From Ashinkailepas kermadecensis (Eukaryota > Arthropoda > Thecostraca > Neolepadidae), in assembly GCA_034440615.1 (NCBI GenBank), contig JAOTOM010001580.1, positions 1 through 64,000 on the forward strand: a stretch of 64,000 nucleotides of DNA. Direction: 5' to 3'. Under the pieces are notes generated by a model. That model saw nothing but the letters and a program-made list of their open reading frames with translations, ran no database searches and was not told where the DNA came from. A program made the translations under genes and the position numbers. Below are positions 55,450 through 64,000 of this stretch, piece after piece (position 1 is the stretch's first letter; every line of letters begins with the position of its first letter).

Positions 55450-57450
55450 ACCGGACTGAGGCCCTGCCTCAGTGTTCTTTTTTGGACCCGTTTCGTCTTT
55501 CTTCGTCTCCGGATGTGTCTTAGGGCTTCAATCCATTTTTGTTGGGAGCCCAACACATTTTCGAAATCCCTGCTCGTTTTAGGGTGTTGTTGCTTTTTTG
55601 TGCACCGATGATTGTTTTAGGTGTCTGGGCGCTTTTAAAGATCCCGATGTGTTTATTTAGTGCTGGGTCTTTTTGTTCGTTTTGGGACCATGCTGCTTTT
55701 CGCGGCCCCAGCCTCTTTTTCAGGCCCTTGTGCAGTCATATGGCCCCTGTTTGCCTTGAGAGCTTCAGTTTTTTTTTTAAAGCTCCCGGTATGTTTATTT
55801 AAGGCTGCAACGCATGTTTTAAGGCCCTGTCGCTTTTTCCGAGACTGTGCGCTTTGGAGGGTCAGTTGCACTTTCGGCCCCCGTTGTGCTCTTAGGATCC
55901 CGCTGTTTATTTGGGGCTTCTGACGCACATTTGTGGGGCCCGTGTGAAATTTTGGGGCTTCGGTGCGATTTGTCTGGGTCCAGCGCGACTTATCGCGCCC
56001 AGGCGCGTGGTTCCGGGGACCCAACGCTAGTTTCCTGGGCTCAACGCGATTTTTGTGGATCTCTTCTGATTTTTTTTTAAAGTCCGAATCCCGGCATGAT
56101 TTTTCGAGCCTCTGGCGCCATCTTTTTGTATCTCACCTCGATTTTTTTTCGAGCTTCGGTATGTTTTTCTGGACCGTACGCGATTTGTGAAGCCATCTGA
56201 TGATATGTTTGGTGCTCCAGAGCCATTTTCCTGATCCGGACAGTTATTTTTTGGAATCCCTCCTTATTTTGGAGGGCTCCGGCTTGATTTTTTTTTGGGG
56301 GTACCGATGCGATTTTTTGGGCCACACTGTGCTTATGTTGGGCCCTAGAGGCCAACTTTTTGGAGCCCCGACGTAAATGTTTGATGCTCAGACCAAATTT
56401 TTGGGACTACCGATTGGAATTGTGGATCCCGAACGCGATATTTGGGGAACCGGTTCGAGTTTGCGGGGCGCGTTGTACTTAGCTGTGACCCCAACGCGAT
56501 CTTGGCGGTTCCTGTTGCAGATTTTCGGGCCTCGGAGCGAGTTTTCTGGGCCCGCCGTATTTATCGGGTCAGCCCCTGCGATAAATCTGATGACCGACGC
56601 GAATTTATGTGGCCCCAGCGCGATTTTTTGGGGCCCCGGCACGATTCTTGGGAGCTTATCCCTCTTAGGAGAGAGGGGACATTTGCCCCTTTGATATGCC
56701 ACTGCGGCCACCGAAGGTTTTTTTTCATCCGATGGCACCTTTCGGAGTGTAAAAGCCCTCCGGGTAATTTTGTCCGGACCTGTTCTTAATTTGTCGGTGC
56801 TGGGGTCGATTCGATCGAGTCTCGGTGTGAACTTTTTGGACATCGAGTTCTAACTTTTTAAAGGTCCTTATGTGATATTTTTGGGTCCCGGTATGATTCT
56901 TCGGTCTCCCGGTGCGATTTTGTTCTCTCGATACCTGAAACGTTTTTTTCCGGTGCCCAACGGGTTTTTGGGGGACTGACCCGATTTTTGAGGCCGTAGA
57001 GTGATATTCCGGTTGATAATTTATTTGCTAGGGCAGCTGCAACTTTTCGGGCCTGGCGCGACCTTTTCGGCCCCCAGTGTGATTTTCAAGGGCTGCGACG
57101 CGACTTTTTTTTAGTCCAATGCAATCTTTTGTGACCCGACGTCATTTGCTTGGATCCCTAGCGCGAGTTTTAGCGACCTCGACACTTTTTGGGCGTCCAA
57201 GACGTTTTGGAAGCTTTTGGCGTCATTGTTAGGGCCGCAGAGTGATTATCCATGTCCGGATTGTTTTTCGTCGCCCCGGCTTCATTTGTGTCCCAATGCG
57301 ACTGTTAGGGAACGGTACGACCTGTCGTGCCCCTAGCGTGATTTTCATGGTCCGGGCGTTAACTTTTGGTACCCCCAGGCTCAGCGTGATTTTCAGGGGC
57401 CCCGGCTGGCTCTTTTTGGGACCGTGTCGTGATTTTCAAATACCCGGCAC
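55450..57450 (+). repeat. Right arm of copy B, degenerate ~30-bp repeats
   Basis: Colinear with 32560-34470 of copy A at clearly lower identity than the LINE copies share. Open frames within are by-products of repeats. Confidence 0.8.
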
Positions 57451-57692
57451 GACTCCTACAATTTCTTAGGGGCTTCTTGAAAATTATAGGCCTCCTCTCG
57501 TGTCTTATGGGTCTCGTCTCATTTCCTGCAGCCTCTTTACCGGTTTTGGATGTCTCCTCGTGTGTCCTACCCTCCTCCATATTCAATGGCGCCCTCTCCC
57601 GTCTTGGAGGTCCTCCTCCTACATCCTGGGGCCCCTTTAACATGGCATGGGCCTCCTCTCATGTTCCAGGGGCATCCTCTGCCAAATTAGGG

Positions 57693-58790
57693 GCCTCCAA
57701 GTTAAATTCAAACATTTCCTTGAGATATCCCTGTTCCTGACCATGAACAAATGTAAAGACCTCTATGAGATCTCCTCTCAGCCTTCTATATTTAAGTGAA
57801 AACATATTCAATTTCTTCAATCTTTCCTCATATGCCAGGTTGCCTATACCTAATACCAGTAACCATTTTTGTTGCCCTCTTTTGTACTCTCTCTAAAAGC
57901 CAACAGTCTTTTTCATAACTAGGGGACCAAGCTTGGACACAGTATTCCAAATGTGGCCTGACATATGCACAGTAAAGCTTCCTGATGGCTTCGTCACTTT
58001 TGTATGATACATTCCTATTTATTTCCCCAAGCATTCTTAGTGCCTTCTTCCTGGCTTCTTTGATCTGTTCTGCTGCCCCCAATTTTGTGTTCAAAATAAC
58101 ACCTAAGTCCTTCTGCTGCTGAGTCACAGATAGTACTTGGCCACCCATCAAGTACGGAGCCTTGATATGCTGCCTACCTACATGCATGATTTTGCACTTA
58201 TCAAAATTAAATTTAAATTGCCATTTTTTCGGACCACTTCACAAGCTCGTCTAAGTCTGTCTGGAGCAAGACCTGCTCATGGTGCCCTGTTATTGCCCTA
58301 AAGACCTTCAAATCATCTGCAAATTTCAAAACCTTACTGCTTATGGCCACTTTCAATGTTATTTACAAACATAATGAACAATAGTGGTCCCAGTACTGAT
58401 CCCTGGGGGACTCCACTAAGAACATTTTGCCGTGATGACCTTGTACTATTTAGCATCACTCTCTGCTGTCTATCTGAAAGCCACAACTCTATCCATTTGA
58501 GGATGCTACCCGCAATACCATGGACCTGAAGCTGCATAATTAACCGATTATGGGGTACCTTTTCAAAGGCCTTACTAAAGTCAAGATATGCTACATCAAC
58601 CTGATTTCCCTTATCAAATTGTTCTGTAGCAAAATTAAAAAGTCCAAGAGATTTGTGAGACACGATCGCCCTTTTCTAAACCCATGTTGAGTATCTTGAA
58701 TCAATCTGTTTCCTTCCAGAAAACTAACTATTCTATCCTTGATAATTGATTCAAGTACCCTGCACGTTTCCTGCCACGTCAAGTCTCCTG
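57693..58790 (-). mobile_element. CR1/L2-like LINE fragment inserted in copy B
   Basis: Minus-strand RT pieces in three frames: DTQHGFRKGRSCLTNLLDF (58591-58794), AYLDFSKAFEKVPHNRL and GVPQGSVLGPLLFIMFVNNI (58334-58663), then KFADDLKVF with the catalytic Asp pair in a shifted frame near 58310-58336, and KDLGVILNTKLGAAEQIKEA with RPHLEYCVQAWSP (57828-58187). Typical CR1/L2-like RT order, with frameshifts. Copy A lacks it; instead copy A has about 575 bp (34765-35338) that copy B has lost, so the insertion came with a deletion. Confidence 0.88.
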
Positions 58791-58924
58791 CCACGTTTCT
58801 GGATCATCCTTTTCTATCTTGGTGGAACCTTACCCGTTTTGGAGCCTGTTTTTGCGTCTCCGAAACCTCATTTCATATTCACTGGCTTTCTCTTCCGTCT
58901 TAGGGCCTCCTCTCATTTTGTGGG

Positions 58925-59410
58925 GCCTCTTTCCCGTATTTGGGCCTCCTTTGTAATCCTGGGGCCTCCTTTGCAATCCTGGGGACTCCTTTGCAATCCT
59001 GGGGGCCTCCTTTGCAATCATGGGGGCCTCCTTTGCAATCCTTGGGGCCTCCTTTGCAATCCCGAGGGCCTCCTTTGCAATCCTGGGGGCCTCCTTTGCA
59101 ATCATGGGGGCCTCCTTTACAATCCTTGGGGCCTCATTTGCAATCCTGTGGGCCTCCTTTTCAATCCTTGAGCCTTCTTTGCAATCATGCGGTCCTCCTT
59201 TACAATCATGGAGACTCCTTTGCAATCCTTGGGCCTCCTTTGTAATCCTGGGGGCCTCCTTTGCAATCATGTAGGCCTCCTTTGCAATCATGGGGGCCTC
59301 CTTTGCCATCCTGGGGTCTCCTTTGCAATCATGGGGGCCTACTTTGCAATCGCGGGGGCCTCCTTTGCAATCCTGGGGCCTCCTTTGCAATCCTGGTGGC
59401 CTCCGTGCCA
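58925..59410 (+). repeat. 21-bp satellite in right arm of copy B, about 22 units
   Basis: Same CCTTTGCAATCCTGGGGGCCT unit as 35490-36610, with fewer copies. Confidence 0.95.
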
Positions 59411-60166
59411 ATTGTCGGCACTCTCTTGATTTCTGGAGCCTCCTATCCTCTCCTTGGTGATTCCTTTTTCAAATTAGGGGCCTCCTCTCACGTCTTGGAG
59501 GCCTCATCACCTGTGTTTGGAGCCTCATTATCCTCTTAGCAAAATGATTTTGTGTCATAGTCCCAAATCTTCTCTCCTAGGGTTCTCCCCTTCCAAAATA
59601 TGGGCCTCATCTGGCTGGTCTCAGTGGCCTTCTCTCATTCCTGCGGAGACCTTCTTACCGATCTTGGGGCTCCCGCTTGCGTCCGGAGAAATATCTCCTA
59701 TCATTCCTTATTTTATATTGTAGGGTCCTCCTCTTTCATCTTGGGGGCCTCTTTCTCCAAATTAAGAATATCCTGCCACCAATCGGAAGCCTTCTTGTCT
59801 AACCTAGGCGGCTTCCTGCCCGTCTCGGTGGCATCCTTTTTGTCCTGGGGCCTCCTTCCAATCTCTGTCCTAAGTCGCTTATTATGACCTGATTAGGTTT
59901 CGCGAGAGCCTCGTTGCCCGTCTTGGGGCCTCCTTGACAGCATGCTCTTCTGTCTCGTCGGCCTCCTTGCTCACCTTTTTTCCTGTGCATTTCCGGATAG
60001 GGGCATCCTCAAATTTCAGGGGGGCGCCCCCAGTCTCACGGCAGGAGGGGCGACTGTCCCCTCGGTGGCGACGCCCCTGTGTACGAGTCGTTGTCTATCA
60101 TGGGATAAACGAAATGGTCATGGACGTCTTTACTATTACTATAACGCTATATGTCATAGTCATTTG

Positions 60167-60167
60167 T

Positions 60168-60232
<65 letters not shown>
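60167..60232. repeat. (AT)n microsatellite
   Basis: About 33 uninterrupted TA dinucleotides, 90 bp beyond the end of foldback copy B. Confidence 0.97.
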
Positions 60233-60235
<3 letters not shown>

Positions 60236-62430
60236 GAGACTGCGATGTTGAGAGACTGTAGGTATGCTTGAATGGTGGGCATCCACGATACAGACGACAG
60301 TATTCAGAGTTGGATTTATATATTGGGATCATGGATGTGTAGAGCACAGTTCTGTTGAGCCATCTAATTCGAAGAGGACAATTTGCTTTCTCTTTGTGGC
60401 ATCAGCAATTCTTTTGTGTGCACTTTAATCAGCATTGGATATTGTATCAACAAGCTCCAAGTCCAGTCATTGCAACACAGCAGTACTCAGTCATGTACCA
60501 AGGAAAACGAGATGATAATTTTTTGGACAGGCGAATGCTCCGGGTGACAAAATTAAGGACCAACTTTTGTCCCAGATTAATCGTGATCCGGCACCTACTG
60601 GGACACCGTGGTACCAGTGACTGGGCGTTGTTGGTTCTTAGAACCAGCAGTGAATAGCCTCAATTCTGCCTTGAAGTGGTACATCCTCTGAAGAACACAT
60701 GACCTATGACGTCACAGGTCACTCCCAGTTTCCCACACGCGGATGGTGGCTTTCATTATATCACCTAGGTCAAGCAAGGCTATGTGTGAATCAAACGGAC
60801 AATTTTTGCCGTATATCTTCAGTCCACATATCGGTCATTATAGTATGTGCTGTGCTTCACACACGTATGCGGGGCATCAGATATTTTATGGTGTAATTAT
60901 AGTATAACTATTTTCAATTAAGATCGAACATGTGACAGTCTTGCCCATGACCATTAGTGAGAGAGCTCCTCCTATACAAGGTGAAATACAAGGTGATGCA
61001 AAGGTGAAATACAAGGTGATGCAAAGGTGATATGCAAGGTGATGCAAAGGTGAAATACATGGCGATGAACACGAGCAATAAGTGTTCTTTAATTGGCAAA
61101 TACAACAAATAGCCATAAAAGTATCCATTCTACTCAACTAAACACAGCAAGCAATAAATATGCGAGCATTCTACCAGCTTCGGCTTTTGGCGGGGTTCGT
61201 CGGCTCTCAAAGATGATGAAAGTCCGATTAATCGAGGTCCGTTTGTGTGAGAAAAAAAACATGCAAACTCATTGCCACCCCTGCATTTCCCATCAGCCAC
61301 CGAGCACGCTGCACGACGGTCGGCCCGGCGGCCCGGCACGCACCTTGCCGGCGGCCGGCACACCGATCGATAGGCCGTGTGGGCCGCCTATCGGCTCTGA
61401 CTGATGGCCGACAACCCGCACCGGTCACAACCGCCGACCAATTGATGCGGTATTCAATACTGTAATGCGCTAGTTGCCCATAACAAGAAACGTGCGTGCA
61501 CCGCCGTAGGTTGGCGTTGTAAAGGTAGGCATAAAACGGCTCGGCGGCCAACTCTCGTCCCATCTCCACCGATCGCTTGAGACCGAGCCGCCAATGACGG
61601 TGTAGGTTTGACAGATGTGGTCTCATGATGTGATGTGAGCCAATGCTGGACAAGGAGGACGCACCGCCTCTCGTCCCCGTAAGCGTCCACGCGTGCGACA
61701 CCAATTGGCGCCTTGGCACGATCCCGTGAGCATGTCGTGTCATGGTCCAATATACCATGGCACGGGCCCATTCACCTCCGTGTGGTTTCCTTTCCAAAAG
61801 ACCCAATTGTTTATTCTTGCCACCGATAAAGACGTTCGCCTAGGGACGTGTATACTTTGCGTCGTGTTCGTGCTCCAGTAGCCTATTCCATAAAGCAAAA
61901 TTTCGGTGTAAGTAGTAAGTAGTAAGAATGTATATGAAGCAGGTGTTGCAAAGCCATGTCGATTTATTCAGCAGGCTTCTCCGATGCGGTAACATATCTA
62001 ATGGCATGCCACTTGTGCTGCTGATATGTCTGGGCATTAATTTACTTGGTATAGCAGAAACACAGTGTGCTGCAATACTGATAGATCTGGCAGGGGAGGA
62101 TGGGCGGTAGAAAGTTAAGTCATCCACCAGAATATCTGTGCCGGTGCACATAGCTACACATTTTCTCGATTTATATCGCACTTCATTAGTAAAATGATGT
62201 AATTACTATAATTACTTCTGAAGTCCCAATGCAGGGGTCTGTTGTCTTAATCTGACATGACATCCTGCAGTTGGCCCAATGGTGCACGTATTTTAGCTGG
62301 TTCGTGTACGTCTAGGATAATGACCAACGCAATATTAGGAATGCAGAAAAAGAACCTAGCGTTTAGTGACGTTGACTTAAAGCCTATCGTACGTTAAACC
62401 GGCTCATGCACATTCGGCGGTAACAGGAGA
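60233..62430. other. Unassigned region
   Basis: No recognised gene. A 192-codon minus-strand frame (61228-61806) is the longest non-repeat frame here and matches no domain I know. It might be part of an exon, but I see no supporting splice pattern. No K2P pore signature (TTIGYG-like) seen on the plus strand. Confidence 0.35.
60984..61070 (+). repeat. ~23-bp tandem repeat
   Basis: Units AGGTGAAATACAAGGTGATGC repeat about four times with small changes (TGATATGC, GAAATACATGG). Confidence 0.85.
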
Positions 62431-62499
62431 TAACGAGATGGTGCGCCCGCTGGGCGGGAAGGCGCCAGAGGCGTGGCGGTCGGCGGATACTGGCCGAGA

Positions 62500-62680
62500 C
62501 CCGCGGGCGCCGCCGACACCCGGACGGCTACCGCCCGCGTCTCGGCCAGCCAGCCCGAACCCCAGACGGCCGCGTCTCGGCGCGCGCCCGAGCCCCAGAC
62601 TAATCGCCCGCGTTTCGGCGTGAGCCCGAGCCCCAGACGGCTACCGCCCGCGTCTCGGCGCGCGCCCAAACCCTATATGG
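62500..62680 (+). repeat. GC-rich 36-44-bp tandem repeat
   Basis: Four units of CCGCGTCTCGGCGCGCGCCC followed by GAGCCCCAGACGG. Very CpG-rich. Frames are open through it on both strands, probably by composition. Confidence 0.85.
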
Positions 62681-62699
62681 CAGCCTCCCGTGACGCAAT

Positions 62700-63750
62700 G
62701 TAGCCACTGACCTGTGGAGAGCCCTAGCACGTTTTATGGAAACGATTGGGGGAGTAGTCTGAGAATATTATTTAGATAGGCAATATGATATGGCAATAGG
62801 CAGCAATATAGAAATGCGAGACACTTCGCGGTTCTTAATACTCAGAGCCGAGAACAATGTTGGGTGAAGGGATGTGCTCTGAACTTTTAATCTCTGAAAA
62901 TTTGGAGAGGAAATATGACGCCATGGGGGACCAAAATAAAAATCGCAGGCAATGGATCCTGCAAAGGACACCTCTGTCTCAATGCGTCCAAAACCGAAGA
63001 CACTTGGAATAATTATACAGTGCTGAGAAGTGTTGCACATGGGAAGACTTTCAAAGGTGTTGTCGGCCCCTCAAAGCGAGCCAGTTCTGGATTAGTCACT
63101 GTGCTTCAGCGCTTCCATCTGTGCACTTCAGTACTTATGCTGCAAGTTCTATTCCTTAGCACATAAGCACATGTAATGCGTGCTGAGCTGAATGATTACG
63201 CCTGTGAGACCTCGTAAACCGCATTGCGCCAATGCCGGAAATTCTACTTGGGCCTGCTTTAGCGCGCGTAATCTTGCAATGCGCACTTTTGGCATGGTGT
63301 TCGGTGGAGTTACGCCTCTGTAAATCCTACACCGAAAGAAAAACGACCTGCAGCGCACCAGGCGGCCCACGGACTCCCATTATTACTGTTATATACCGGA
63401 CGGAAAGGTCAGCAACGATCCTACAGTCACTGGCTGAGGATATGCAGGCACAACGGCAGTTGCCTCCAACGATTCTGCCGCTTAGATCTCGACAAATTAT
63501 TGCCTACGACGCCGTTCTTTGTGATCCGCATTTCTTAAATATGTCTAAAATCGTTCAACGAGACCTCTTTCACAAAGTTAAATTCAATTCCTGAGATGCA
63601 GATGGCATATTATTCATCGATGACCAATCGTATCCATGCTCGACCAACACTACAATGTTTATGGAAAATACTCATAGAATTATCGATGCATTGAAATCCG
63701 TAAACCTTTTAAATTTGTCCGCTCTAACTTCTCAATGATTTATTATCATC
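62700..63750. other. Unassigned sequence
   Basis: A plus-strand frame of 120 codons at 63232-63594 is unrecognised. Nothing else is identifiable. Confidence 0.35.
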
Positions 63751-63753
63751 AAG

Positions 63754-63810
63754 GTGTACACACACACACACACACACACACACACGCGCGCGCGCGCACA
63801 CGCACACGCG

Positions 63811-63843
<33 letters not shown>

Positions 63844-63914
63844 ACACGCACACGCACACGCACACGCACACGCACACGCACACGCACACGCACACGCACA
63901 CGCACACGCACACC
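63754..63914. repeat. Alternating purine-pyrimidine microsatellite (CA/CG)
   Basis: (CA)n, then (CG)7, then CACACG hexamers about 18 times, all strictly alternating purine/pyrimidine for roughly 160 bp. Confidence 0.97.
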
Positions 63915-64000
63915 TATGACCTGCTCATATTCTGCTTAGCCCAAGGCTGTGTTGACGGCAACCCTTTCAAATTGGTCCAAACCTGGCGTTGTAGCCTTCC

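Larger units (their letters stand above)
50661..60079. mobile_element. Giant foldback-like element, copy B (complete ends)
   Basis: The left end CAGGGGCGTCGCCACCGGGG and the right end are inverse complements for about 170 bp (through GCCCCTATCCGGAAATGCAC and GAGACAGA), and the inverted arms continue inward to GACATATTTAATCAAAGAT (53953-53975) and its complement (55420-55437). The left arm is about 3.3 kb and the right about 4.6 kb, including a 1.1-kb LINE insertion. The arms consist of tandem repeats, as in Drosophila FB elements. The 1.45-kb centre is unique sequence with a SINE insertion and no transposase. The flanking 8-mers (CTGTCGGT / TGTACGAG) do not match, so a TSD is not seen. Confidence 0.85.

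Noticed and set aside
61228..61806. 192-codon minus-strand frame as a host gene
   Set aside because: No domain, no splice or start context strong enough; left as unassigned.
62394..62703. Frames in the GC-rich repeats at 62.5 kb as a coding exon
   Set aside because: Open on both strands because stop codons are rare in CpG-rich repeats.
63754..63939. HTHTHTRTRTRT frame
   Set aside because: Translation of the CA/CG microsatellite.
1..64000. Bacterial or viral origin of the window
   Set aside because: No operons, ribosome-binding sites or viral gene order; LINE, SINE and splice features are eukaryotic.

Overview
The window looks like repeat-rich nuclear DNA of an invertebrate animal, most likely an arthropod. 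This rests on RNase H-bearing I-like non-LTR retrotransposons with CCHC-knuckle ORF1 proteins, tRNA-derived SINEs, many CAGGGGCG-ended DNA elements, long microsatellites, and a spliced ion-channel gene. Prokaryotic operons and phage genes are absent. The species cannot be named from the sequence alone.

Layout. 1-1300: low-copy DNA with one possible MATH-domain exon (minus strand) and a 31-bp-arm palindrome. 1301-7739: a nearly full-length but mutated I-like LINE (copy 1), ending in poly(A) inside a tRNA-derived SINE. 7740-9576: SINE tail, the end of an LTR with a primer-binding site, seven 20-bp repeats that copy part of that site, and a satellite with 16 perfect TGACGTCA palindromes. 9577-16770: a second, distantly related LINE family on the minus strand with a 10-bp target-site duplication, itself hit by a small TIR element carrying AGGTCA half-sites. 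16986-22794: copy 2 of the first LINE, cut off by a TIR element. 22795-25274: three related TIR-end copies with a CR1-like scrap and a SINE scrap. 27060-36853 and 50661-60079: two copies of a giant foldback-like element, each with multi-kb inverted arms made of degenerate tandem repeats (about 30-bp and exact 21-bp units). 36854-39972: a second copy of the AGGTCA-bearing TIR element, holding a SINE, then another TIR element carrying a broken zinc-finger gene. 40-49 kb: low-copy DNA with microsatellites, a CpG-rich possible promoter and several minisatellites.

The clearest host gene is at 49711-49954 (plus): the first coding exon of a TWIK-type two-pore potassium channel. Its splice donor is the first of eight tandem copies of CAG|GTGGGT. 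The remaining exons are not in the window, so foldback copy B probably lies in intron 1. 60-64 kb holds microsatellites, GC-rich repeats and a roughly 160-bp alternating purine-pyrimidine tract.

The main interest is structural. Empty and filled insertion sites sit side by side in the window, nested insertions can be ordered in time, and several elements carry ready-made regulatory motifs (CRE sites, nuclear-receptor half-sites, splice donors, partial primer-binding sites). No intact autonomous element was found. Every coding element here carries stops, frameshifts or truncation.
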